From assembly GCA_965248805.1 (NCBI GenBank), contig CBDFKJ010000003.1:1-64000 (forward strand): a stretch of DNA of 64,000 nucleotides. Reading direction: 5' to 3'. This DNA is from CBDFKJ01 sp965248805. Its GTDB lineage: Bacteria; Pseudomonadota; Alphaproteobacteria; UBA6615. Positions 24,746 through 32,309 of this stretch are shown here, in pieces (the first letter of the stretch is position 1; every line of letters starts with the position of its first letter). Below the pieces are notes generated by a model that saw only the letters and a list, made by a program, of their open reading frames with translations, searched no databases and was not told where the DNA came from. The translations under genes and the position numbers were made by a program.

Positions 24746-24951
24746 GCCGCCTCTCCCTCCCTGTCCTGGTCCAGGAAGTCCTGCGGGCCGACCGCGCCAT
24801 CAGTGGCGGCGACAATGCGGCGCATGACGGCGCGGCTCGGCCAGATTTCGCCGTTGCAGAGAGCCGTCACGTACGAAGGAACCACGCCGACAGATGCGGC
24901 GAATTTGTTTCGGCGGATGGCGTTTTCGGCGAGCCAGCGTTCCAGGAACAT
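24742..24951 (-). CDS. Cro-like repressor
   Basis: A 69-residue protein, ATG at 24951 (a TTG at 24966 would add five residues). It is a compact helix-turn-helix: FLERWLAENAIRRNKFAASV is the first part, GVVPSYVTALCNGE the recognition region, then WPSRAVMRRIVAATDG. It diverges from the CI-like gene across a 120-bp region holding three copies of TTCAGGCA. It is the first gene of the leftward early operon, as Cro is in lambda. Confidence 0.75.
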   Translation of the reverse strand: MFLERWLAENAIRRNKFAASVGVVPSYVTALCNGEIWPSRAVMRRIVAATDGAVGPQDFLDQDREGEAA

Positions 24952-24968
24952 GCTCCCCAAAATCAATT

Positions 24969-25050
24969 TGCCTGAAGATTCGTCAAGCGCAAGATTTCAG
25001 GCACATTGCGTGGCGCCATCATGCGCCCTGGTAGACGATGTTCAGGCACA
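24969..25050. promoter_or_regulatory. operator region between cro-like and cI-like genes
   Basis: Three copies of a decamer: TTCAGGCACA at 24996-25005 and 25041-25050, and the inverted TGCCTGAA at 24969-24976. They cover the space where both divergent promoters must lie. A fourth copy lies 1.7 kb away (26768-26777), upstream of another operon. Confidence 0.65.
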
Positions 25051-25070
25051 CAGCGCGTGAGTATGGTGGC

Positions 25071-25424
25071 ATGTTGGAGGACGAGCGCCGCCGGCAAAAG
25101 CCAGCGCAGGTCCGCAACAATGTGAAAGCGTGGCGTATGTATCGCGGGTTGACGCAAGAACAGCTCGCGGAACGAATTGAAATGTCGACGGCCAGTGTGT
25201 CTCAGATCGAGACGCATAAGCAGGGGCTATCAGACGATACGCTGTTTGGCATTTCGACTGCGCTGGACTGCTCGCCGGGCGATCTTCTGAGTTGGGATCC
25301 CAGATCAGCGGACTACCAGTTATATCGCCTGATCAGTGCGATGGTGGCGGCCAAGCGGGAGCAAGCGCTCCGACTTATCCACGCGCTCGCGGAGCCCGAC
25401 GACGAAGGAAATGACGCAACGTGA
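25071..25424 (+). CDS. CI-like lysogeny repressor, short form
   Basis: A 117-residue protein: an XRE helix-turn-helix at residues 15-68 (NNVKAWRMYRGLTQEQLAERI, STASVSQIETHKQGLS, FGISTALDCSPGDLL), then a short helical tail likely for dimerisation. There is no LexA-type peptidase domain, so induction cannot occur by RecA-stimulated self-cleavage. I prefer the ATG at 25071 over 25038, because the latter overlaps an operator copy. It is coupled to a lipoprotein gene. Confidence 0.75.
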   Translation: MLEDERRRQKPAQVRNNVKAWRMYRGLTQEQLAERIEMSTASVSQIETHKQGLSDDTLFGISTALDCSPGDLLSWDPRSADYQLYRLISAMVAAKREQALRLIHALAEPDDEGNDAT

Positions 25425-25870
25425 AGCGACAATCGCTTGTGGCGTTGGTGCTGGTCAGCGCGTTGGGACTAGCTGGGTGTGATACCACACAGAAAATTCG
25501 TGAAACGCCATCCGGGCGGCCGGAAGTAACCCTATATCAGCGGCCCGACGATGTTGCAGCGCGTCTCGCTGGTGTATGTCTCGACCAGGGGCTGATCGTC
25601 CGAGAACAAAGCCCATACCAAGTAGTGTGCTCAAAAGAATTGTCCGGTTTCGAAGCGGCCATAGCAACGTTGGCCATCGGAAATTCCTATTCGACCGCAC
25701 CAACGCAAAACATTCGATTCTCACTTGTCCGCCAAGAGAATGGGACGCGCGTTCAGGCGTATCAGTGGATCGAAACCCAAATGGCCTTCGGTCAGATAAA
25801 CAGGAGCAAGCTGAACAGCGGCCAGCAATTCAACGACACACAATCGCTGCTTGATAGTTTGAGATATTGA
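25421..25870 (+). CDS. prophage lipoprotein, candidate superinfection exclusion factor
   Basis: A 149-residue protein. The GTG start overlaps the repressor stop (GTGA), so it is expressed with the repressor in the lysogen. It has a lipoprotein signal peptide with lipobox LAGC (Cys20) and Asp at +2, which suggests retention at the inner membrane. The body is a small beta-rich domain (PEVTLYQRPDDVAARLAGVCLDQG, YQVVCSKEL). Expression from the repressor transcript is typical of lysogenic-conversion genes; superinfection exclusion is inference. Confidence 0.65.
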   Translation: MKRQSLVALVLVSALGLAGCDTTQKIRETPSGRPEVTLYQRPDDVAARLAGVCLDQGLIVREQSPYQVVCSKELSGFEAAIATLAIGNSYSTAPTQNIRFSLVRQENGTRVQAYQWIETQMAFGQINRSKLNSGQQFNDTQSLLDSLRY

Positions 25871-25910
25871 GGCCCGCACACCCCGATCCTGGCGGGCGCG
25901 CGGAGCAGCG

Positions 25911-26363
25911 TTACATGCATATGATGAAGCTCTTATCCCACCCAGCCATCTCCAACAACCCGCTGCACAAGATGTCGCGGCCGAGCAGCGCCTGATAGTG
26001 GCTCGAGTTGGTTTGGAACTCCATGACTTGGCGGCTGGCCGTCACCTGCGCGCTGAAATCTCCTGCTCGCGTTGGATCGCCGAAGGGCAGGATGATGTCT
26101 GCCATATAGACGTTCATCTCCCTCACGCCGTGCACACCGGCTGAAGGCATCTTCCCGATCAAGGGCAAATTTGCGTGCCTTGCCACCTCTTCGGTAACGC
26201 AGGTGACCGAAGCGCCGGTGTCTACCAACGCCTGCGCCCCTGTGACCTGGCCCGCGCCTGTACCCTGGCGCGCCGCAGCGTCACCGATCGCGCCTGGTGG
26301 CGTAAATCCGAGTTTGAGAACGGGACCGACTTTGGGATCAAAACTGAATTTAATGCACGGCAT
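25911..26363 (-). CDS. retropepsin-like aspartyl protease
   Basis: A 150-residue protein with the single-domain retroviral-type aspartic protease pattern: hydrophobic-ALVDTGASVT (Asp48-Thr49-Gly50), a flap-like segment around 70-100, and the second hallmark YQALLGRDILCSGLL. It should act as a homodimer. There is no signal peptide or membrane anchor, unlike many bacterial relatives. Its start overlaps the end of the 26350-26604 gene, so the two form a unit. The substrate is unknown. Confidence 0.75.
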   Translation of the reverse strand: MPCIKFSFDPKVGPVLKLGFTPPGAIGDAAARQGTGAGQVTGAQALVDTGASVTCVTEEVARHANLPLIGKMPSAGVHGVREMNVYMADIILPFGDPTRAGDFSAQVTASRQVMEFQTNSSHYQALLGRDILCSGLLEMAGWDKSFIICM

Positions 26364-26604
26364 GGGAGAAATATCCGAGGTCTGCCACTACGTCAGCGAC
26401 ATGCTGGACGGAGAACAGCCGGTCCTTGAATTTCTCCTGCCCGAAAATCATAGCGTCGCGGGCCGTGTCGAAGTACTCGACCACCCCGCCGTCGCGCAAC
26501 AACGCAAACTTGTTCCGGTGCGTCCTCAGCAGCTCCGGCAGCAGGTCCTTGAACGCCGCGTAATTCTTGTCGACGGCCTCTTGGATCGCCCGGTCATCCG
26601 ACAT
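26350..26604 (-). CDS. DUF5678-like small protein paired with the protease
   Basis: An 84-residue protein from ATG 26604. Its core (NYAAFKDLLPELLRTHRNKFALLRDG, VVEYFDTARDAMIFGQEKF) matches my recollection of DUF5678-type proteins, which describe a short beta-alpha module. It precedes the retropepsin-like gene and overlaps it by 14 bases. Pairings of this kind recur in bacteria, but no mechanism is known to me. It could be a substrate, inhibitor or targeting partner. Confidence 0.55.
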   Translation of the reverse strand: MSDDRAIQEAVDKNYAAFKDLLPELLRTHRNKFALLRDGGVVEYFDTARDAMIFGQEKFKDRLFSVQHVADVVADLGYFSHAVH

Positions 26605-26767
26605 GGCACGCATTCTCTCGTCAATTGGGCTTGCTCAGCAACAATATGCGCCCAAGCGTTTCCGGTGGCAAGATGACGCCCACGCGCCCCACGACGCCCC
26701 GCCTGACCCGGCGCGCTGAGTAAACACGGCTGAATTTCAATATGCCTAACAATCTTGTTGACTATAC

Positions 26768-26777
26768 TTCAGGCACA
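26768..26777 (+). promoter_or_regulatory. distant repressor-operator copy
   Basis: TTCAGGCACA, identical to two copies in the cro/cI region, 60 bp upstream of the first gene of the rightward operon. A TTGACT at 26758-26763 just before it could be the -35 box, so repressor bound here would cover the promoter. Confidence 0.55.
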
Positions 26778-26836
26778 CTAAATTTCATGGCGCCGCACCC
26801 CGGGCGGCTACGCCGCCGGCTACACGGGAGGGGCGC

Positions 26837-27145
26837 ATGCCCACCACCTTCGACCACGACATCGACCATCTCCCGAAGCGCTTCTACGTCGACTGGATCA
26901 ACCTCGGCGGCGACCTTGAGGTCACGCCGTTCTGGGCCGCATCGGCGGGCGAAGCGCTAGCGCAGGTCCACGCGTGGTCGTGGCTCAAGCCGGGCGAGCG
27001 CCTGCTGGGCGTCAGCGCCGAGTGGGACGCGGTGGTCGTCGACGACGAGGTGATGCTCCGGCGGGAGTGGTTCGAGCGCCAGCGTGAGGCGGAATACGCG
27101 CTGGCGATGGGCGCGGCGTTCTCGTGCTCGAAAGAGGCGGCGTGA
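26837..27145 (+). CDS. phage hypothetical protein, first gene of the rightward operon
   Basis: A 102-residue protein preceded by GGAGGGG. Sequence features are KRFYVDWINLGGDLEVTPFWAASAGEA, an acidic VVVDDEVMLRR segment and a Cys/Ser end. I do not recognise the family. The ATG of the next gene overlaps its stop. Control by the repressor is suggested by the operator copy upstream. Confidence 0.55.
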   Translation: MPTTFDHDIDHLPKRFYVDWINLGGDLEVTPFWAASAGEALAQVHAWSWLKPGERLLGVSAEWDAVVVDDEVMLRREWFERQREAEYALAMGAAFSCSKEAA

Positions 27146-27513
27146 TGGCTGAGCACACGCCGGGGCCTTGGTGCGTAACCCGAAGTGACTGGGGGCAGCC
27201 GCAATTCATCAGTGCCAGTGGCGACACGCCTCTCGTCGCACTGTGTGGCTATGTCTCGGAGAAAACCACCGTCTCTTCCAACTCGCGCCTGATCGCGGCC
27301 GCGCCCGAGATGCTGGAGGCGCTGACGGCGAGCAACCGGACGCTGATCGCCGAGCGCGACGTCATCTACGACAGCATCACGAACAGTGCTGGAGAAATTA
27401 CTGACCCAGCGGAAGGCAAAGGACTGGCCGAGTACAACGCCCTGATCGACGCAACCGCGCCGCCATCGCCAAGGCGACGGGAGAGGGCGCATGACCGCCA
27501 TGAAGCAAGCTGA
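27145..27513 (+). pseudogene. HTPGPW-type phage protein, paralogue 1, C-terminal frameshift
   Basis: 122 residues starting AEHTPGPW, the hallmark of a phage family whose role is unknown, with the second hallmark SRLIAAAPEMLEAL near residue 55. After LIDAT the frame turns into Arg/Pro-rich sequence. In another frame the expected ending (RAAIAKATGEGA, stop at 27492-27494) is visible, so one base was lost near 27455. The short added tail may still allow function. Confidence 0.65.
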
Positions 27514-27525
27514 GGGAGAGGACGG

Positions 27526-27864
27526 ATGACCAAGCACACGCCTGGGCCTTGGCGGATCGACGATGATCCAGACCCGATCACGTCTTACTTCGTGCAAGTT
27601 CTGGCAAGCGAAGGGCGGATCGCCGAGGTCATCTTGCACTCTGGCGAGAGAGCTGGCGAAGGAGACGCCAACGCCCGCCTTATCGCCGCCGCGCCGAACC
27701 TACGCGACGTTGCCGAGGCACTTATCCTCTTTCACAGCGGCGACCCATGGGATGGAACCAAGCGGCTGCGGTGGCTGCAACTTACCGGCGCCGATGAAGC
27801 GACGACGAAGACGCTATACGACCTCGCCCGCGCCGCCATCGCGAAGACGGAGGATGCGGCATGA
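27526..27864 (+). CDS. HTPGPW-type phage protein, paralogue 2
   Basis: A 112-residue protein with the same two hallmarks, TKHTPGPWRIDDD and ANARLIAAAPNLRDVAEAL, and the intact ending LYDLARAAIAKTEDAA. The ribosome-binding site is GAGGGAGAGG. The stop overlaps the start of a third, truncated copy (ATGA). This is the only complete member of the tandem set. Confidence 0.75.
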   Translation: MTKHTPGPWRIDDDPDPITSYFVQVLASEGRIAEVILHSGERAGEGDANARLIAAAPNLRDVAEALILFHSGDPWDGTKRLRWLQLTGADEATTKTLYDLARAAIAKTEDAA

Positions 27865-27944
27865 CGAAGCACACGCCGGCGCCTTGGGTCTACAACGGCG
27901 GCGACCGGGTGGTCGAGGCCGCGCAGGCAGGGACGTGCCGATGA
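27861..27944 (+). pseudogene. HTPGPW-type protein, paralogue 3, truncated
   Basis: 27 codons: TKHTPAPWVYNGGDRVVEAA, then QAGTCR and a stop. Only the N-terminal hallmark remains. It is linked by ATGA overlaps to the genes before and after, so it could still serve to pass ribosomes along. Confidence 0.6.
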
Positions 27945-28111
27945 GCGCGAAGCCGACACGAAGAGGCGAGCGCCGCGTTGAAGCGATCTTTGCGTTCCTT
28001 CTTCTTCTAGCCGGACATCTTGCTCTCGCCAATCGACTAGGCTGGGGGTGGTTCGATCTGTTGCTGCTCGATTTGTGGCTGTTGCCCGTTTGGTTCGGTC
28101 TGAAACCCTGA
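27941..28111 (+). CDS. 56-residue membrane protein
   Basis: A basic start (MSAKPTRRGERRVEA), then two hydrophobic spans, FAFLLLLAGHLALAN and WFDLLLLDLWLLPVWFG, separated by RLGWG. That predicts a hairpin in the inner membrane. It overlaps both neighbours by ATGA/TGATG. Small two-span proteins in this position have no known role. Confidence 0.55.
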   Translation: MSAKPTRRGERRVEAIFAFLLLLAGHLALANRLGWGWFDLLLLDLWLLPVWFGLKP

Positions 28112-28302
28112 TGCGCGCCTATTGGACCGCCGCTCGAGCGCTGCGCGGGCGGAACCACGTGTCACGCGCCACTGCGGCGGGCTTTCTCGCCGGCCAGGCC
28201 GAGCGCCCGGTACATCCGCTGATCGAGCGCCCGTGCCGGCAGGCCGTCGCCGACCTCGGGCTGTCCGGCATCGAGCGCATCCGCCGAGGCTCGAACGGAT
28301 GA
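28111..28302 (+). CDS. 63-residue phage protein, unknown
   Basis: A basic, helical protein (RAYWTAARALRGRNHVSRAT, HPLIERPCRQAVADLGLSGIE). Its ATG overlaps the stop of the membrane protein, and its TGA overlaps the J-domain gene start. The coupled position is the main support. Its Arg content suggests nucleic-acid binding, which is only inference. Confidence 0.5.
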   Translation: MRAYWTAARALRGRNHVSRATAAGFLAGQAERPVHPLIERPCRQAVADLGLSGIERIRRGSNG

Positions 28303-28892
28303 CACAGTCGTACCCGCTGCACTGGCCCCAAGGCATGCCACGCACGACGAGCCGGGAGTACAGCCGGTTTCGCACCGGCGTCGAGGGCGCCGTCGCTAAT
28401 GTCACCAAGTCGTTGCGCGCCTTCGCCAACGACAGCCGCAAGGACATCGTGAACCTGGTCGTGAGCAGCAACGCCACGCTCCTGCGCGACGATCCGCGCG
28501 ATACGGGCGTCGCGGTGTACTTCACATGGGACAACATCGACTGCTGCATCGCCGTCGATCGTTACCCGAAGATCGCGGACAACTTGCAGGCGATACACCA
28601 CATCATCGAAGCCGAACGGGTGAAGCTGCGGCACGGCGGGCTCAACATCGTGCGCGCCGGCTTCCGGGGCTTCGCGGCGCTGCCGCCGCCGAAGGACGCG
28701 AGCGGCCAGCTCGCGCCGCCATGGCGGCAGGTGCTGTTCGGCGACGCGGACACCGCGGCGACCATCGTCGATGTCGAGCGGCGCTACCGCGAGCTGATCA
28801 AGGAGAAGCACCCGGATCGGGGCGGCGATGCCGGCGAGTTCAACGCCGTCATCGATGCGGTGCGCCAGGCGCGCCAGGAACTGGCGGCATGA
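28299..28892 (+). CDS. phage J-domain protein
   Basis: A 197-residue protein. The C-terminal 45 residues form a J-domain: a helix II-like VERRYRELIKEK, the HPDRGG motif, then FNAVIDAVRQARQEL. The N-terminal 140 residues (YPLHWPQGMPRTTSREYSRF, VAVYFTWDNIDCCIAVDRY) are an unrelated domain common in phages. J-domains recruit DnaK-type chaperones, so it may draw host DnaK to phage replication or assembly. Confidence 0.75.
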   Translation: MTQSYPLHWPQGMPRTTSREYSRFRTGVEGAVANVTKSLRAFANDSRKDIVNLVVSSNATLLRDDPRDTGVAVYFTWDNIDCCIAVDRYPKIADNLQAIHHIIEAERVKLRHGGLNIVRAGFRGFAALPPPKDASGQLAPPWRQVLFGDADTAATIVDVERRYRELIKEKHPDRGGDAGEFNAVIDAVRQARQELAA

Positions 28893-29701
28893 GCGTGCAC
28901 GAGATGCCGGCGGCGATCGATGCGTCCAAGCCCATTGCTGGTTTCTACAAGACGCGGCGGGTGCGCAACGGGCCGTGGGTGCCGGCGGAGATCGTCTACT
29001 GCGAGGACGCCTTCGACCTGCCGGTCTGGCACATCAAGCTCGGCACCGGCGACGAGATCACGGACCAGATCGAGGTCCTGGAGATGTGGCCCTATCTCGC
29101 CAAGCACCCGATCGATCAAGCCAGCTACGACTACATGCTGGCCGACCAGGCGCACGCTGCCGAACATCGACCGCTGGACGCGAAGGCGACGCCGACACGG
29201 CCCGTTGATTGGACCGGCCATAACATGCCGCCGTCCGACGATCTCATTAAGGCAGAGCGGCTCATCGAGCGCGCCGACAGTGCTGGCCGGGTCGCCACCA
29301 TCGACGATGCGCATGTTGCGATCGATCTGGTGAAGCAGATGACGGTGCTGGCCAAGCGCCTCGACGACGCCCGGAAAGAGGCTGCCGCGCCGCACAAGCA
29401 GGCGCAGGCCGAAGCCGAGCTGCCGTACAAGACGCGGCTCACACCGATGGGCGTGGCCAAGACGAAGCTGCTGGACGCACTCGACGGCTGGCGCCGCAAG
29501 GCGGGCATTCGGCGCATTACCACCGATCTGGGTGCGACCGCTTATCCGCGCACGACCTATCGCGTGAAGATCACCGACCCGAGCGCGATTCCCCGCGCCT
29601 ACTGCGCACCGAACGAGGACGCTATCAGCGTCGCGCTGCGCAATGGCGCGGAGGTGCCCGGCGCCGAACTGGAGGAACAGACGACCACGGTCGTCAGCTA
29701 G
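28889..29701 (+). CDS. phage protein upstream of recT, unknown
   Basis: A 270-residue protein. Residues 1-80 (GFYKTRRVRNGPWVPAEIVYC, WHIKLGTGDEITDQIEVLEMW) look like a small beta domain. Residues 100-200 are helical and coiled (DLVKQMTVLAKRLDDARKEAAAPHKQ). The C-terminus (TDLGATAYPRTTYRVKITDPSAIPRAY) recalls siphovirus proteins that accompany recombinases. Neighbouring recT suggests single-strand DNA or recombination work; no nuclease motif is seen. Confidence 0.55.
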   Translation: MSVHEMPAAIDASKPIAGFYKTRRVRNGPWVPAEIVYCEDAFDLPVWHIKLGTGDEITDQIEVLEMWPYLAKHPIDQASYDYMLADQAHAAEHRPLDAKATPTRPVDWTGHNMPPSDDLIKAERLIERADSAGRVATIDDAHVAIDLVKQMTVLAKRLDDARKEAAAPHKQAQAEAELPYKTRLTPMGVAKTKLLDALDGWRRKAGIRRITTDLGATAYPRTTYRVKITDPSAIPRAYCAPNEDAISVALRNGAEVPGAELEEQTTTVVS

Positions 29702-29709
29702 GAGAGATC

Positions 29710-30768
29710 ATGTCCGCGCGACAGCAACTGAGCGTATCGCCAACGCGTTTGCCTTATCACCCGACCTTGGGAGAGCGGTATGGAGTCGATGAGGTGAGTT
29801 GGCGCGCGCTGGTCGATGCGATCTGGCCTTCGGCGCAGACCGCCGAGGGCGTCATGCTGGCCCTGAGTTACTGCCACGCCAAGCAGATGGACCCCTTCAA
29901 GCGCGTGGTTCACATCGTTCCCGTCTGGAGCAGCGAACAGAAACGCTATGTGGAAGGCGTGTGGCCGGGCATCGCCTCACACCGCATCGAGGCGTCCCGC
30001 ACCAAGGGTTATGCGGGCGCCGACCCGACGGCGTTCGGCCCCAAAAACGACCTGAAGTTCTGGCACCGGCCCAAGAAGGGCGAGGACAAGGAGGTCACGG
30101 TCAAAGCACCGGAGTGGGCGCAGATGACCGTGTATCGCATGATCGAAGGGCAGCGCTGTTCGTTCCCAGGGCCGCGCGTGTATTTCGATGAATTCTACGC
30201 GCGCGAAAGCCGCTTCTCGGATTGCCCGAACGAGCGCTGGCGCACGTCGCCGTCCTACATGCTGGAGAAATGTGCCGAAGCCGCGGCGCTGCGCAAGGCG
30301 TTCCCCGAGGCGCTGGGAGGCGAATTGACGGCTGAGGAGATGGAGGCGGGCACCGGCCAGGAGATGCGCAACATCACGCCGCCCGAGCCGCCCAAGCGCG
30401 CCGACTTCGCAGCCGAGCAAGAGGCGCAGGACGCGCACATGGCGGACATTGCGCACGGCGGTGAGCCGGAGCCTGCCAGCGAGCCCATGGGCGAGGTCAA
30501 GTCGGAGGACGATGCGACCACACAATCCGGTCAGGATGAGGGCGACGCGGCCCCGGCCCAGCCTGAATCATCCGCCTCGCCCACCAGCATCGACGAGACG
30601 CATCCCGGTTGGAGCCTGTACCAGGAGGCGCTGAAGAAGTGCCGCGTCCTGACGGTGCCGAACATGGACAAATGGCTCACCGAGAACCGCGACGGCCTGT
30701 TGGCCCTGCCCGATGCCTGGCAGGACGAACTCATGACCATCGCGACCGCGCGGAGGCAAGAACGGTGA
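29710..30768 (+). CDS. RecT/Bet single-strand annealing protein
   Basis: A 352-residue protein. The RecT core is clear: ALSYCHAKQMDPFKRVVHIVPVW, GVWPGIASHRIEASRTKGYAG, WAQMTVYRMIEGQ, MLEKCAEAAALRKAFPEALGG. An acidic, Pro-rich tail (residues 220-300) and a C-terminal helical part follow. It anneals single strands for phage recombination. No lambda-exo or RecE nuclease is found beside it; the gene before it or an absent gene would have to supply that. Confidence 0.9.
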   Translation: MSARQQLSVSPTRLPYHPTLGERYGVDEVSWRALVDAIWPSAQTAEGVMLALSYCHAKQMDPFKRVVHIVPVWSSEQKRYVEGVWPGIASHRIEASRTKGYAGADPTAFGPKNDLKFWHRPKKGEDKEVTVKAPEWAQMTVYRMIEGQRCSFPGPRVYFDEFYARESRFSDCPNERWRTSPSYMLEKCAEAAALRKAFPEALGGELTAEEMEAGTGQEMRNITPPEPPKRADFAAEQEAQDAHMADIAHGGEPEPASEPMGEVKSEDDATTQSGQDEGDAAPAQPESSASPTSIDETHPGWSLYQEALKKCRVLTVPNMDKWLTENRDGLLALPDAWQDELMTIATARRQER

Positions 30769-31103
30769 CCGCAAAAACGAAGTTTGAAGACTGGGCCATC
30801 CTGGAGCTGATGGGCCATCGGCGCCTGGCCGGATACGTCACCGAGCAGGAGATCGCCGGCGCTTCGTTCCTCCGCCTCGATGTTCACACCGCCGACAGCA
30901 TTGTCGCCACGCAGTTCTATTCACCCGCATCGGTCTATTGCCTCACACCGACCACCGAAGACATCGCGCGGGCGCTCGGGGAGCGGTCCCAGCCGCAGCC
31001 CGTCCAGCGCTACGAGCTTGCGCCGGCGGCGCGCTCTGCACGCGACACGATCGAAGACACAGGCAATCCGCAATTCGATCCCGAAGACGACAAACAGTTT
31101 TGA
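30765..31103 (+). CDS. small phage protein of the recT operon
   Basis: A 112-residue protein; its GTG start overlaps the recT stop. It begins TAKTKFEDWAILELMGHRRLAGYVTEQEI, then LRLDV...TQFYSPASVYCLTPTTED. This short beta-sheet domain is common in phage recombination operons and has no assigned activity. The C-terminus is Pro/Gln-rich and acidic. Confidence 0.6.
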   Translation: MTAKTKFEDWAILELMGHRRLAGYVTEQEIAGASFLRLDVHTADSIVATQFYSPASVYCLTPTTEDIARALGERSQPQPVQRYELAPAARSARDTIEDTGNPQFDPEDDKQF

Positions 31104-31104
31104 C

Positions 31105-32040
31105 ATGGCTGACGGCACCAAGATCGAGTGGACCGACGCGACGTGGAACCCGGTTACGGGTTGCTCGGTGGTCTCGCCCGGCTGCACCAACTGCTACGCG
31201 ATGAAGCTCGCCGGAGGCCGGCTGCGGAACCATCCGTCACGCGTTGGGTTGACGGAGCCAAGCAAGGCCGGGCCGGTTTGGACGGGCGAGGTCCGGCTGA
31301 ACGGGGAATGGCTCGATCAACCGCTTCACTGGTGGGAGCCGAGGCGAGTTTTCGTCTGCGCACACGGCGACCTGTTTCACGAGGCCGTGCCCGACGAGTG
31401 GATCGACGGCGTGTTCGCGGTGATGGCCTTATGTCCGCAACATACGTTTCAGGTGCTGACCAAGCGTCCGGAGCGGGCGAAGGATTACCTCAGCGTCGGC
31501 GCCACGTGCATTCGTGTCGGCATCCGACATGAAGCGGAGCGATTGTTTGGCGTTGACCCCGGTGCGGTGACAAAGCCTCTGCCCAACGTATGGCTCGGCG
31601 TCAGCGTCGAGGATCAGGCGCGGGCGAACGAGCGCATCCCATCGTTGCTGGAAACGCCGGCCGCGGTGCGGTTCGTCTCGGCGGAGCCGCTGCTGGCGCC
31701 GGTGGCAATATTCGACATGGACGGCCCGGTAGATGTGCCGGACGGCGTGCCATCGCCGATCCATTGGGTCATCGTCGGAGGCGAGTCTGGTTCGGGCGCG
31801 CGGCCCATGCACCCGGAGTGGGCGCGAGGGCTCCGCGATCAATGCCAGGCGGTTGGCGTGCCGTTCTTCTTCAAGCAATGGGGCACGTGGGTGCCGAACG
31901 ATGCCGCGTTCCGCGCCGACGTCGTGCCTAGCGCCGTGCGTCATCCGTGGGGCCGGGGTCAGCCGGCGATGGCCCATGTCGGCAAGCGTCTCGCTGGCCG
32001 CCACCTGGACCGCAGGACGTGGGACGAGTACCCGCAATGA
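31105..32040 (+). CDS. phage gp37/gp68-family (DUF5131) protein
   Basis: A 311-residue protein starting TKIEWTDATWNPVTGCSVVSPGC, with a cysteine cluster C-x6-C-x2-C (GCSVVSPGCTNCYA), then HGDLFHEAVPDEWIDGVF, FQVLTKRPERAKDYL, VWLGVSVEDQARANERIP and WVIVGGESGSGARPMHP. The family is widespread in phages and resembles radical-SAM enzymes in outline. A nucleic-acid modification role is suspected but unproven. Confidence 0.85.
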   Translation: MADGTKIEWTDATWNPVTGCSVVSPGCTNCYAMKLAGGRLRNHPSRVGLTEPSKAGPVWTGEVRLNGEWLDQPLHWWEPRRVFVCAHGDLFHEAVPDEWIDGVFAVMALCPQHTFQVLTKRPERAKDYLSVGATCIRVGIRHEAERLFGVDPGAVTKPLPNVWLGVSVEDQARANERIPSLLETPAAVRFVSAEPLLAPVAIFDMDGPVDVPDGVPSPIHWVIVGGESGSGARPMHPEWARGLRDQCQAVGVPFFFKQWGTWVPNDAAFRADVVPSAVRHPWGRGQPAMAHVGKRLAGRHLDRRTWDEYPQ

Positions 32041-32309
32041 CGGAATGCCCCTGGTGCACGGTGGAGTTCGCGCCGGCAAGGCGCGGCGCCTATGCCAAGC
32101 GGTTCTGTTCGGCCGGGTGCCGCAACCAGTTCAACTCCGCGAAGCGGAAGTTCATTGATGCGCTCATGAGCGATGGCGACAGAGTGATCCGCGAATGGAA
32201 TGCCGTTTCCGCGTCGTGCACGACGGCTGGAGTGCCACCCGAGCCTTCCGGGGTAGGCCGGGGAGCGATGAACACCCTGCGCGTCGCAGCGACGGAATTT
32301 GGACGATGA
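32037..32309 (+). CDS. small zinc-finger phage protein
   Basis: A 90-residue protein with two CxxC-type knuckles near the N-terminus, CPWCTVEF and CSAGCRNQFNSAKRKF, forming one zinc site. The same start is seen in many phage proteins of unknown use. The gene is coupled on both sides by overlapping start/stop codons. Confidence 0.65.
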   Translation: MTECPWCTVEFAPARRGAYAKRFCSAGCRNQFNSAKRKFIDALMSDGDRVIREWNAVSASCTTAGVPPEPSGVGRGAMNTLRVAATEFGR

